In this document: piece by piece, positions 8,070-17,159 of the stretch
Position numbering within the stretch: position 1 is the stretch's first letter
Layout of the letters: each line of letters opens with the position of its first letter
From: Marmoricola sp. URHB0036
GTDB taxonomy: Bacteria; Actinomycetota; Actinomycetes; Propionibacteriales; Nocardioidaceae
Length of the DNA stretch: 64,000 nucleotides
NCBI RefSeq assembly: GCF_000426045.1
Contig: NZ_AUEP01000014.1
Coordinates: forward strand, 62,001-126,000
Direction: 5' to 3'
Translations under genes and position numbers: made by a program
Notes under the pieces: model-generated
Seen by the model: only the letters and a program-made list of their open reading frames with translations
Database searches by the model: none
What the model was told of the DNA's origin: nothing

Positions 8070-10202
8070 ATGAGGCGACCTCTCGGCATCTTCGTGCTGT
8101 GCTGCGCGGTGCTCGCGATCCCCGCGATGGTCGCCACGACCGGCACGGCCACTGCGGCGCCTCCTGCCACCCACTCGATCACCGTGACCGGCACTGGTGT
8201 GGAGATGTGGCCGGCGTTCTCCAACGAGGTCGCGCGCTACGGCCTCACCACGACGGCCGGTACCGCGGGCAGCGTCACCGTGCACGCCACCACCAGTGAC
8301 GTGGCAGGGGTCGTGCTCGTGGACGGCCGGGTCGCACCCGGAGGCAACGCAACAGTCGACGAACTCACCGAGGGCGACGAGATCTCGGTGATCTTCGAGG
8401 ACTCCGGAGGCAGCAGCGCCTACTCGCTCGTCTACCTCCCGATGGGCTTCCCGAAGATGACCGAGGCGGTCCCGGCGGCCCCCGGCACGAGCACGAGCGA
8501 CGTACTGGTGAACCTGAGCAGGTACACCAACGACGACACCCCGAACTTCGAGGCCGTGCTCGACCGTCGCGGCGTGCCCCGGCACGTGCAGTCGTTCCCC
8601 GCAGGTCAGGTCTCGGGAGACTTCAAGCCCGGTGGCGCCCCTGGCCACTTCACCGTGGGCCGGCCGACCACCACTCCCGGCCGGTCGGGCACGCAGCTGG
8701 TCGAGCTCGACGCGAAATTCCACGAGGTACGCCGCTACGAGACCCAGGGGCTCTTCAACACCGACAACCATGACTCACTGCTGCGTGCCGACGGCAGCCG
8801 GATCCTGCTGGCGTACGAGCCCAACAGCCAGACCCACCTGACCGACGCCGTGATCCAGGAGGTCGATGCCGTCGGCGACGTCGTCTACACCTGGAACAGC
8901 GCGGAGCACCTGGACCCCGCGGCCGAGACGACCACCACCCCGGGCGATGCCGACTACGCCCACCTCAACTCGATCGCGGTGATGTCCGACGGCGACATCC
9001 TGGCGTCTTTCCGGCACCTGAGCGCGGTCCTGAAGATCGCTTGGCACCCGCACGACGGCTTCCAGCGCGGTGACGTCGTGTGGCGGCTCGGTGGACGGCA
9101 CAGCGACTTCGACTTCGTGGACGACCCCTATCCGAGCGGGCCGTGTGCTCAGCACTCCGCGACCCAGCTCGCCAACGGACACATCCTGATCTACGACAAC
9201 GGCTCGATCACGCTGGGTTCTGATCCCAAGCACTGTGTCGACCCGGCGGACCCGACGGGACCGACGATCGCTCGACAGCAGTCGCGGGTCACCGAGTACG
9301 CCCTCGATCCGGGCGTGGGCACGGCGACGCTGGTCTGGAGCTTTCAGGTCAACGGGAGGTTCACCTACTTCGCCGGGTCGGCCCGTCGGCTCGGCAACGG
9401 CAACACCCTGGTCGGCTGGGCTGCTGCCACCGCGGCCACGGCGAGCGAGGTGTCTCCCCAGGGCACCACCCTCTGGGAACTCAAGAACGACGCGGGCTAT
9501 CTGTCCTACCGCGCGATCCCCGCCGTCGTGCCCGACGTCGAGAGCCCGGTCGTTGTGGTGACCACGCCGGTCCAGGGAGCGTCGTACACCCAGGGGCAGG
9601 TGGTCACGGTGGACGCGAGCTGCACCGACCGCGGCGGCTCCAGCCTGGCGTCCTGTGCGATCGCGCGCGGTCGGCTGGACACCTCCACGAGCGGGCGGCG
9701 CACCTTCCGGGTGGTCGCCACCGACGGGGCGGGCAACCGGACCACCCGCGACGTCGGCTACACGGTCAGGCCGTTGTTCCGGCCCGACGCGCTCATCCGA
9801 GGAGCGGGTGGCGCCTGGCTAGGCGGCGACGTCTACTCCACGCAGGCCGGGCAGACTCTCCGGCGGTTGTTCCCGCGCGACGGTGCCGTGCGGGCGGCGG
9901 CCGTGCGTCTGCAGAACGACGGCGTCCGCCCGGACCGGCTCCAGGTCCGTGCCACGCCCGGCAACCGGAAGTTCCGGGTGAGCTACTTCCTGGGCGGTCG
10001 CAACGTGACTGCCGGTGCCGTGGCGGGCAGCCTGCGCACGGCTGCCCTGGCGCCTGGACGCTCGGTCGACCTGCTGGTCCGGGTGACGCGGCTGCGACCG
10101 GCCGGCACCGGGAACCACCGCGCGCTGCTCGTCTACGCACGGTCGGTGATGAGAGCAGCCCTGGCCGACCACGTGACGCTGGCCGTCCGCGCCACCAGGT
10201 AG
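8070..10202 (+). CDS. Secreted arylsulfotransferase (ASST)-family protein
   Basis: 710 residues with a clear signal peptide (about 1-29, ending TGTATA-APP). The central region (about 150-480) matches the arylsulfotransferase beta-propeller family: DNHDSLLRADGSRILLAYE, DYAHLNSIAVMSDGDILASFRHLSAVLKI, VVWRLGGRHSDFDF, then CAQHSATQLANGHILIYDNG. The His residues in these blocks sit where ASST enzymes keep their catalytic and structural histidines. Beyond about 490 there is a Big/HYR-like domain with a Cys pair and a final beta-rich domain of about 110 residues. Enzymes of this family move sulfate between phenols without PAPS, but many actinobacterial members are untested. Single gene, leaderless-type start. 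Confidence 0.8.
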   Translation: MRRPLGIFVLCCAVLAIPAMVATTGTATAAPPATHSITVTGTGVEMWPAFSNEVARYGLTTTAGTAGSVTVHATTSDVAGVVLVDGRVAPGGNATVDELTEGDEISVIFEDSGGSSAYSLVYLPMGFPKMTEAVPAAPGTSTSDVLVNLSRYTNDDTPNFEAVLDRRGVPRHVQSFPAGQVSGDFKPGGAPGHFTVGRPTTTPGRSGTQLVELDAKFHEVRRYETQGLFNTDNHDSLLRADGSRILLAYEPNSQTHLTDAVIQEVDAVGDVVYTWNSAEHLDPAAETTTTPGDADYAHLNSIAVMSDGDILASFRHLSAVLKIAWHPHDGFQRGDVVWRLGGRHSDFDFVDDPYPSGPCAQHSATQLANGHILIYDNGSITLGSDPKHCVDPADPTGPTIARQQSRVTEYALDPGVGTATLVWSFQVNGRFTYFAGSARRLGNGNTLVGWAAATAATASEVSPQGTTLWELKNDAGYLSYRAIPAVVPDVESPVVVVTTPVQGASYTQGQVVTVDASCTDRGGSSLASCAIARGRLDTSTSGRRTFRVVATDGAGNRTTRDVGYTVRPLFRPDALIRGAGGAWLGGDVYSTQAGQTLRRLFPRDGAVRAAAVRLQNDGVRPDRLQVRATPGNRKFRVSYFLGGRNVTAGAVAGSLRTAALAPGRSVDLLVRVTRLRPAGTGNHRALLVYARSVMRAALADHVTLAVRATR

Positions 10203-10224
10203 CGCGGCGAGGTGTCGGGTGCCG

Positions 10225-10377
10225 CTAGAAGCTGGACCCTCGGACGTCGCGGATCCCGGCGCGCTGGCGCTCGAGGTGCTCGGCTTCGCGCTGGTCGGTC
10301 AGCTCCTCGCGATACCGGGTCTTGGCGTACTTCCGGACCCGGTGCTCCCGCCACAGTCTCTGCAGTAGTGCGCGCAT
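10225..10377 (-). CDS. Small basic hypothetical protein (50 aa)
   Basis: ATG 10377 follows GGGAGG at 4 nt spacing, a good ribosome-binding site, which is the main support. The product is MRALLQRLWREHRVRKYAKT followed by 30 more residues; it is rich in Arg and Glu and predicted mostly helical. No family is recognised. It lies alone between two convergent longer genes. Confidence 0.55.
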   Translation of the reverse strand: MRALLQRLWREHRVRKYAKTRYREELTDQREAEHLERQRAGIRDVRGSSF

Positions 10378-10471
10378 GCTGCCTCCCGTGACGACGGACC
10401 TGCCTGGTCCACTGATCCCATGGTGACGCGTCGGACGTCGCCGCACCAGCGGTTGGAGAAACTCCCGCGCC

Positions 10472-11044
10472 TCAGATGACTCCGGCCGCGCGGGCCGGCT
10501 CGGCGTAGGCCTCGGTGAGCGAGGCGATCGTCTCGTGGGCGTTCAGGCCGCTCGGGTTGGGCACCACCCACAGCTCGGCACCCTCGAACGGCTCCGGCTG
10601 GAGACCGAGGGTGGCCTTGCGGGCGCCGAACGCCTGGCGGTACGCCGTGATGCCGAGGATCGCGACCACCCGTGGATTCCGCTCGCGAACGAGGGACCGC
10701 AGGTGCTCGCCACCCTCGCGCAGCTCAGCGGCGCTCAGGTCCGAGGCGCGGGCGGAGGCCCGGCTGACCAGGTTGGTGATGCCGAGGCCGCGCTTGCGAA
10801 ACCGGTCGCGGTCCTCGTCGGTCATCCCGGCCGACGGACTCACCGGCTCGGTCACGATGCCGGCGCCGAGCAGGGCCGGGTAGAACCGGTTGGCCGGGTG
10901 CGCGAAGTGGGTCTGCACCGCGGCGGTCCACAGGCCGGGGTTGATGCCGACGAAGAGGAGCTTCAGCGGGTCGGGCGGCTCGGGAAGGAGGTCGGGCACC
11001 TCGACGTCGCGGAAGGCCTGCAGCTCCTCGGTGGTGAAGCCCAT
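10472..11044 (-). CDS. mug: Mug-type mismatch-specific uracil/thymine DNA glycosylase
   Basis: 190 residues. Motif 1 is GINPG (33-37, in LFVGINPGLWT), with the Asn that positions the catalytic water in Mug/TDG. Motif 2 is NPSGLNAH (163-170), the family's NPSGLS-type loop that inserts into DNA. The enzyme removes uracil or thymine opposite guanine and starts base excision repair. Its ATG shares one base with the TGA of the upstream acyl-AMP ligase (TGATG at 11042-11046), so it is translated by termination-reinitiation from a shared message, although the two functions are not obviously related. Length is normal for Mug. Confidence 0.9.
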   Translation of the reverse strand: MGFTTEELQAFRDVEVPDLLPEPPDPLKLLFVGINPGLWTAAVQTHFAHPANRFYPALLGAGIVTEPVSPSAGMTDEDRDRFRKRGLGITNLVSRASARASDLSAAELREGGEHLRSLVRERNPRVVAILGITAYRQAFGARKATLGLQPEPFEGAELWVVPNPSGLNAHETIASLTEAYAEPARAAGVI

Positions 11045-12309
11045 CAGTCCTCCACGGTCAACAGGTCGGGCAGGTCGAGGCGTCGTACCTTGCCGGTGGG
11101 GGTGCGGGGGAGGGAGTCGAGGCGGTGGTACTCCTTGGGTCGCTTGGCCGGGGCCAGGTGCGCGCGGGCATGGGCCTCGAGGATGGCGTGCTCGGCCGCA
11201 CCGACCACGGCAGCACAGACCCGCTGGCCCCACTGCTCGTCGTCCACGCCGTAGACCGCGATGTCGTCGACACCCGCGACCTCGCCGAGCACCTGCTCGA
11301 CCTCGGCTGGGTAGACGTTCACCCCACCACTGATGATCAGGTCCTCGCGGCGGCCGTCCAGGTAGACGTAGCCGTCCTCGTCGATGCGCCCCAGGTCGCC
11401 GACGGTGAACGCCGGCCCGCGCCATGCCCCGGCCGTCTTCCCGGGGTCGCCGAAGTAGCTGAACCGCGCATGAGCAGGTACGACGCACCAGAGGTGGCCG
11501 TCCTCGTCGACGGTCATCTCCCGGCCGGGCCGGGCACGACCGAGGGTGCCGGGGTGCTCGAGCCACTCCTCGCTCCGGCAGGCGGTGAACTGGCCCTCGG
11601 TGGACCCGTAGAACTCCCACGTCGAACCGGCCGGGAACTCCTCGATCAGCCGGCGCTTGACCCACTCCGGACAGGGCGCTCCGGCGTGCGCGACGAGCCG
11701 GAAGCACGACAGGTCGGGGGACCCGTGCTCGTCCCAGTGGGCGAAGAGGCGCTGGAGGTGCGCCGGGACGCAGAACATCGAGGTCGGCCGCTCCTCGACG
11801 ATGGTGGCCGTTGCAGTGGCCGGATCGAACTGACCCGGCAGCGCGACCCGGCCTTCGGCGAGCAACGTGCCCATCGCGAACCGCAGCGGGGCCGAGTGGT
11901 GGAGGGGGCTCAGCACCAGGTTGACGTCGTCGGCGCAGAACCCCCAGAGCTCGCGTTCCTCGGCCACCAGTGCCTCCGCGTCGGCCGGATCGAGCAGGCC
12001 GGAGAAGACGCCCTTGGGTCGGCCGGTCGTGCCGCTGGTGAGGTGGATGGGGCGACCACGGGGAGGTCCGAGCGACGGATCGTCCGGCAGCGCGGCCAGC
12101 AGGTCCTCGAGCTGCCCCTGCCTGGTCACCACGAGGGCCGGGTCGAGGTCGGCGAGCAGCCCGGCGCGTTCGCTCGCAGTCAGCTTGACGTCCATCGGCA
12201 CCGGGAAGACGCCCCGCCGCAGCAGGGAGATCACCAGCTCGGCGTACGCCACGGACCCGGGGACGAGCAGGACGACCCGGTCGCCGGGTGCGAGGTCGTG
12301 CGGGTCCAC
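11044..12309 (-). CDS. Short acyl-AMP ligase / acyl-CoA synthetase (AMP-binding)
   Basis: 421 residues, about 80-100 shorter than usual because the N-terminal part is brief. ANL-family motifs are present: A3 HLTSGTTGRPKG (about 106), A5 WEFYGSTEGQFT, A7 TVGDLGRIDEDGYVYLDGR, A8 DLIISGGVNVYPAEVE and the C-terminal Lys motif PRTPTGKVRR. It should adenylate a carboxylic acid and probably transfer it to CoA. No carrier protein, condensation domain or thioesterase is nearby, so it is not an NRPS module. GTG 12309 has no Shine-Dalgarno; CAGGAT lies 6 nt upstream, close to a leaderless -10. It is translationally coupled to mug downstream. Confidence 0.85.
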   Translation of the reverse strand: MDPHDLAPGDRVVLLVPGSVAYAELVISLLRRGVFPVPMDVKLTASERAGLLADLDPALVVTRQGQLEDLLAALPDDPSLGPPRGRPIHLTSGTTGRPKGVFSGLLDPADAEALVAEERELWGFCADDVNLVLSPLHHSAPLRFAMGTLLAEGRVALPGQFDPATATATIVEERPTSMFCVPAHLQRLFAHWDEHGSPDLSCFRLVAHAGAPCPEWVKRRLIEEFPAGSTWEFYGSTEGQFTACRSEEWLEHPGTLGRARPGREMTVDEDGHLWCVVPAHARFSYFGDPGKTAGAWRGPAFTVGDLGRIDEDGYVYLDGRREDLIISGGVNVYPAEVEQVLGEVAGVDDIAVYGVDDEQWGQRVCAAVVGAAEHAILEAHARAHLAPAKRPKEYHRLDSLPRTPTGKVRRLDLPDLLTVED

Positions 12310-12384
12310 AGGTCGATCCTGTCAGCCGGTCACAGTTGCGCAGAAACCGGGACAGGACGTCCGTCGTACCGCACACTTCTCGTC

Positions 12385-12777
12385 GTGATTCGCTTCGAGC
12401 TGGGTTTCGGGCTGATCGTCTTCGCCATGTGGGTCTTCTCCCTGGTGGACGTGATCAGCAGTGACGAGGGTGCCATCCGCCACCTCCCCAAGGTGTGGTG
12501 GCTGTTGATCGTGTTGTTCTTCCCGTTCGCGGGTTCGGTCGCGTGGCTGGTCGCCGGGCGTCCGGCGGGGCCGTCGCGGCCCTCTCGCTACGAGCGGGCG
12601 GTGCCGACGTATCCGGAGTACGACCGGCCCGGACGCGCTGCCGCGACCAGCCCGGACGACGACGAGGAGTTCCTGCGCAAGGTCCGCGAGCGGGCCGAGG
12701 AGCAGCGGCGCGCCTATCGCGAGCAGCGGCTGGAGCGCGAGCGCCGCGAGCGCGGCGAGACCGGGACCACGGACTGA
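12385..12777 (+). CDS. PLDc_N-domain membrane protein
   Basis: 130 residues from GTG 12385. Two close hydrophobic segments (about 4-21 and 36-56) surround VDVISSDEGAIRHLPKVWW, and FPFAGSVAWLVAGRP follows, which is the phospholipase D-nuclease N-terminal (PLDc_N) anchor domain. Many actinobacterial members have only this anchor, as here. The C-terminal half is hydrophilic and ends in an Arg/Glu-rich predicted coiled coil (about 95-125). Function unknown. It lies 24 bp before coaE on the same strand. Confidence 0.8.
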   Translation: MIRFELGFGLIVFAMWVFSLVDVISSDEGAIRHLPKVWWLLIVLFFPFAGSVAWLVAGRPAGPSRPSRYERAVPTYPEYDRPGRAAATSPDDDEEFLRKVRERAEEQRRAYREQRLERERRERGETGTTD

Positions 12778-12788
12778 CCCTCACCCGA

Positions 12789-12794
12789 TAGCGT
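12789..12794 (+). promoter_or_regulatory. -10 hexamer TAGCGT, leaderless start of coaE
   Basis: TAGCGT lies 7 nt before ATG 12802, and there is no Shine-Dalgarno. Confidence 0.5.
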
Positions 12795-12801
12795 CTCGCC
12801 C

Positions 12802-13404
12802 ATGCGTGTGGGGCTGACCGGAGGAGTGGCGTCTGGGAAGAGCACCGTCGCGGCGATGCTCGAGGAGCTGGGCGCCGTGGTCATCGATGCCGACGCGCTG
12901 GCGCGCGAGGTGGTGGCGAAGGGTACGCCGGGACTGGCCGCTGTCGTCGAGGAGTTCGGCGAGGAGCTGCTCGGCCCCGACGGCGAGCTCGACCGTCCCG
13001 CGATGGGACGGCTGGTCTTCGGCGACGAGTCCGCCCGGCGCCGGCTCGAAGCCATCGTGCATCCCCTGGTCTTCGAGCGGATCGTGGAGCTCGAGGAGCG
13101 GGCCCCTGCCGACGCCGTCGTCGTGCACGACATCCCGCTGCTCGCCGAGAATGGCCGGGCCGGGGACTTCGACGCGGTGATCGTGGTCGACGCGCCGGAA
13201 GAACTGCAGCTGCAGCGGATGACCGGCGACCGGGGGTGGACCGAGGATGACGCCCGCTCCCGGATCGCCGCCCAGGCGACGCGCGAGGAACGACGAGCCA
13301 TCGCCACCCACGTGATCGAGAACACCGGGACGCGCAAAGACCTCCGCGGGCGGGTCGCGGAGGTCTTTGCTGAGGTGGTCTCGGCGGAGCAACCGGGCGG
13401 CTGA
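12802..13404 (+). CDS. coaE: Dephospho-CoA kinase
   Basis: 200 residues, the family's normal length. The P-loop is GGVASGKST (7-15); DADALARE and HPLVFERI (substrate-binding region), VHDIPLLAENG and the lid R-x-A-x-Q (SRIAAQATREERR) follow. It phosphorylates dephospho-CoA, the last step of coenzyme A synthesis, in the cytosol. In many actinobacteria the protein carries a fused GrpB/UPF0157 domain; here it does not. The last 35 codons contain a perfect 15-bp hairpin (13334-13370) inside the coding region. Confidence 0.95.
   Translation: MRVGLTGGVASGKSTVAAMLEELGAVVIDADALAREVVAKGTPGLAAVVEEFGEELLGPDGELDRPAMGRLVFGDESARRRLEAIVHPLVFERIVELEERAPADAVVVHDIPLLAENGRAGDFDAVIVVDAPEELQLQRMTGDRGWTEDDARSRIAAQATREERRAIATHVIENTGTRKDLRGRVAEVFAEVVSAEQPGG
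13334..13370. repeat. Perfect hairpin within the coaE 3' coding region
   Basis: 15-bp perfect arms (13334-13348, 13356-13370; left arm GCAAAGACCTCCGCG) enclose a 7-nt loop. It ends 34 bases before the stop of coaE and could act as a terminator-like or mRNA 3'-end structure. Confidence 0.75.
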
Positions 13405-13455
13405 GCGGTCAGGCCGTTCCGAGCCCGCCGAGCGGTCTCGACAGGGCTGGGTTGC

Positions 13456-14415
13456 TCAGGCCGCCAGGTCGGGGTCGGCCAGCCGGCGGAGCTTGGTGAT
13501 CGCCTCGCGCTCCAGCTGGCGTACCCGCTCGGCGGAGATGCCGTGCCGGGCGCCGATGTCGGCCAGCTTGTGCTGGCGTCCGTCGGTGAGCCCGTAGCGG
13601 GACCGCACGATGTCGGCCGACCGCTCGTCGAGCAGGTCGACGAGGGTGTTCAGCCGGTCGCGCGACTCGGTGTCCAGCACCGTCAGGTCGGGGCCGGGCG
13701 AGCTCTCCTGGGCGATCAGGTCACCCAGCGAGGTGTCGCCGTCCTCGTCGACGGGCGTGTCCAGGCTGACGTGGTCGCGGCCCCACGACATCAGGTCGAG
13801 GACGCGCTCGATGTCCATGTCGAGCTCGGCGGCGATCTCCTCCGGCTCCGGGTCGCGGCCCAGCTGGCGCTCGAGCGTTCGGCGGGCCGAGCCCACCTGG
13901 TTGAGCTCCTCGACGACGTGCACCGGCAGGCGTACGACGCGGGCCTGCTGGGCGATGCCGCGGGTGATCGCCTGGCGGACCCACCAGGTGGCGTACGTCG
14001 AGAACTTGTAGCCCTTGGCGTAGTCGAACTTCTCGACCGCGCGGATCAGGCCGGTGTTCCCCTCCTGGATGAGGTCGAGCATCGGCATCTGGCTGCGGCC
14101 GTACTTGCGTGCGATGGAGACCACGAGGCGCAGGTTGGCGTTGATGAAGCGCTGCATCGCGCGCTCGCCCTCGTCGACGAGCCAGCGCAGCTCGGCCTCG
14201 TTGGCGTACTTGGGCGCGCCGCCCTTCTTGCGGCCGACGCGGCCTTCCTCGAGGAGCTTGCCGGCGAACAGGCCGGCCTCGATGGTCTTGGAGAGCTCGA
14301 CCTCGGTGGCGGCGTCGAGCAGCGGTGTGCGGGCGATCTCGTCGAGGTACAGCCCAACGCTGTCGCGGCCCTCGATCTCGCGGTCGTTCCGGGTGGTGGT
14401 GGCGGTGGTAGCCAT
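13456..14415 (-). CDS. sigB: Sigma-70 family RNA polymerase sigma factor, SigB-like
   Basis: 319 residues. Region 1.2 is DSVGLYLDEIARTPLL, region 2 is [59 protein letters not shown], region 3 follows, and region 4 has an HTH near ISAERVRQLEREAITKLRRL. It lacks the long basic N-terminus of the principal factor at 20852 and so belongs to the non-essential SigB/HrdA-D class that runs stationary-phase and stress genes. A sequence matching a SigR/SigH promoter lies about 60-85 bp upstream (14474-14501), predicting control by a redox-responsive ECF sigma factor, as known for sigB in mycobacteria. Confidence 0.88.
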   Translation of the reverse strand: MATTATTTRNDREIEGRDSVGLYLDEIARTPLLDAATEVELSKTIEAGLFAGKLLEEGRVGRKKGGAPKYANEAELRWLVDEGERAMQRFINANLRLVVSIARKYGRSQMPMLDLIQEGNTGLIRAVEKFDYAKGYKFSTYATWWVRQAITRGIAQQARVVRLPVHVVEELNQVGSARRTLERQLGRDPEPEEIAAELDMDIERVLDLMSWGRDHVSLDTPVDEDGDTSLGDLIAQESSPGPDLTVLDTESRDRLNTLVDLLDERSADIVRSRYGLTDGRQHKLADIGARHGISAERVRQLEREAITKLRRLADPDLAA

Positions 14416-14473
14416 GGGGGTGACGTGCTCCCTTCCTACAGGGGTGGACCGGTGGAACTGGTCCTGCCATGTC

Positions 14474-14501
14474 CAACGTTGTCCCGGGCCGGAGGATTCC
14501 C
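14474..14501 (-). promoter_or_regulatory. SigR/SigH-type promoter of sigB
   Basis: Reading the minus strand, GGGAAT (14501-14496) and GTTG (14477-14474) are separated by exactly 18 bp. This matches the published SigR consensus GGGAAT-N18-GTT. Confidence 0.7.
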
Positions 14502-14651
14502 CACGGACGGTGCCCCGTCGGTGTGACCGCGCCGTGCGGTCTCACCTGTAGTGACGGCCCGACCCTCCGTGAAGTTGCACCCTGACCACACTTCTCAGGC
14601 ACTTCTCAGTGATGCCCCGGTGCGGGTCCAGTGCCCGGGCAGGCTGGATCC

Positions 14652-15125
14652 ATGCACTCGGACTCTCACCCCGTCTCCGGGGCTGAGACGCAGATCGACC
14701 TCAACGCCGACCTCGGCGAGGGGGTGACCGACGACGACGGGCTGCTGCAGGTGGTCACCAGCGCCAACCTCGCCTGCGGTTTCCACGCCGCGACGAGGCC
14801 ACCATGCGCTCGGTGTGCACGGCCGCGGCTGCTCGCGGCGTCGTGGTCGGCACCCAGGTCTCCTACCTCGACCGGGAGAACTTCGGGCGCCGGCAGATGG
14901 ACCCGGGAGACGAGGTGCTCGCCGGGTGGGTCCGCGAACAGGTGGACCTGCTGACCACGATCGCCGAGGAGTCCGGGACCCGGGTCACCCGTGCAGATGG
15001 CTCGGGACGGCGTGGTGCGTTCGCTGTGCGTGCACGGGGACTCGCCCGGAGCGGTCGATGCCGCGCGCGCCGTATGTGCAGCGCTGTCCGGGGCCGGGTA
15101 CGCCGTGCGGCCATGGGCCCGGTGA
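14652..15125 (+). pseudogene. pxpA: Broken pxpA (LamB/YcsF 5-oxoprolinase subunit A)
   Basis: The first frame (ATG 14652) gives [22 protein letters not shown], the conserved LamB/YcsF N-terminus. The sequence GCCGCGAC near 14787-14794 then needs one inserted G to give the family's [12 protein letters not shown], after which a second frame continues through [20 protein letters not shown] to EESGTRVT. Just before 15000 the text jumps to the family's C-terminus in a third frame (MARDGVVRSLCVHGDSPGAVDAARAV, stop at 15125). About 100 residues of the middle, including the PHGALYN region, are missing. The gene therefore carries one 1-base frameshift and one large deletion and cannot make active enzyme. 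Intact PxpABC opens 5-oxoproline to glutamate. Confidence 0.85.
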
Positions 15126-15156
15126 GAAGGCACCTGGCTAGTCCGGAGCGGCCCAG

Positions 15157-15211
15157 TTGTCCACAGGATCCTGTGGACGACGTGTGGACAACTGCCCACC
15201 GCTGTGGAGGA
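15157..15211. promoter_or_regulatory. Cluster of four DnaA-box-like 9-mers
   Basis: TTGTCCACA (15157-15165, plus) and, on the minus strand, TCGTCCACA (15180-15172), TTGTCCACA (15191-15183) and TCCTCCACA (15211-15203) all fit the Streptomyces DnaA-box pattern YYVTCCACA. A 20-bp perfect palindrome centred on GGATCC occupies 15159-15178, and the outer boxes form a 10-bp inverted repeat. An AT-richer stretch follows at 15262-15285. There is no dnaA or dnaN nearby. Confidence 0.45.
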
Positions 15212-15457
15212 ATCACCGAGATCTGTGGGTGAGGTGGCCGTCGGCCGAAAATGGTCGGAACAACTTTTGAATTGCTCTTGTGCCCGGCCCCGGCGTCGCG
15301 TAGAAATCTCTCACCGCAGCCCGCAAGGGCCGCGGGGGATCGGATGAATACAGCGGATCCGTCCGACGGGGTGACTCGTCGGAGGTTGCTTGTGATGGGG
15401 CGACCGGATCCGCGGTAGTCCCTGGTTCGGGACGGGGCATCACACGCGTCCCAGCGA

Positions 15458-15496
15458 GTGGGGTCTGCGGAAACTCATACTTTCCGCAGACCCCAC
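15458..15496. repeat. Perfect 16-bp-arm hairpin
   Basis: The arms are 15458-15473 (GTGGGGTCTGCGGAAA) and 15481-15496, perfectly complementary with a 7-nt loop. Possible transcription terminator or insertion scar; no adjacent intact gene needs it on the plus strand. Confidence 0.8.
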
Positions 15497-15587
15497 GTCT
15501 AATTCAGCTGGTCTTTCCGTGCTGATCTTCGGCAACCAGAGTGCCCGCATCCCGTCCGCGCCGACAACGGTTTGCGAGGATCGCCAC

Positions 15588-15684
15588 ATGCGTGTGCGTT
15601 CGTTCGGCGACCGGGCCCTGCTCCTCGAGTGCGGCGGCACGGCCGAGGTCCGCGGCCCACGCCGAGACGCTGCGCCGGACTCGT

Positions 15685-15704
<20 letters not shown>
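15588..15704 (+). pseudogene. pxpB: N-terminal remnant of pxpB (5-oxoprolinase subunit B)
   Basis: ATG 15588 opens MRVRSFGDRALLLECGGTAE, which resembles the start of PxpB/KipI-family proteins (M-R-V-x-P-F-G-D-x-A-L-L-V-E). Similarity ends after about 22 codons, and a stop follows at 15704 inside the 3' end of dinB on the other strand. Its position just after broken pxpA supports the assignment, since the standard order is pxpA-pxpB-pxpC. The rest of pxpB and all of pxpC are gone, so the whole locus has been deleted to stubs. Confidence 0.65.
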
Positions 15705-17016
<1,312 letters not shown>

Positions 17017-17159
17017 GCCGTGATGGTGTCACGCAGCACCGACCGGTTCCGCGCTCGTGCGGCCCAGTTCGCGTCCACAGGGCAGCCCGACCCCACGGTT
17101 GTCCACCGGTCGCCGGTGGGTGGCTGCCGCCTGTCCGTCCGCGCTCCGAGGGTGAAGCC

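Larger units (their letters stand above)
15126..15587. other. Gene-free scar region inside the decayed pxp locus
   Basis: These 462 bp separate the pxpA and pxpB remnants, which are normally adjacent or overlapping. I see no convincing reading frame. The contents are the DnaA-box-like cluster, an AT-richer segment near 15262-15285 and the perfect hairpin at 15458-15496. Confidence 0.6.

Noticed and set aside
11044-12309. Possible NRPS or siderophore adenylation gene
   Set aside because: No carrier, condensation or thioesterase domain is fused or adjacent; the gene stands alone with mug.
10472-12376. A 634-codon minus-strand frame joining mug with an upstream extension
   Set aside because: Only the last 190 codons are mug; the rest is out of frame with the AMP-ligase motifs, which lie in a neighbouring frame ending in TGATG.
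14652-15125. Programmed frameshift in pxpA
   Set aside because: There is no slippery sequence with a structured stimulator, about 100 central residues are missing, and pxpB is also broken, so decay is the better explanation.
15157-15211. Chromosomal replication origin
   Set aside because: DnaA-box-like sites are present, but dnaA, dnaN, recF and rpmH are not nearby; at most a secondary DnaA-binding site.
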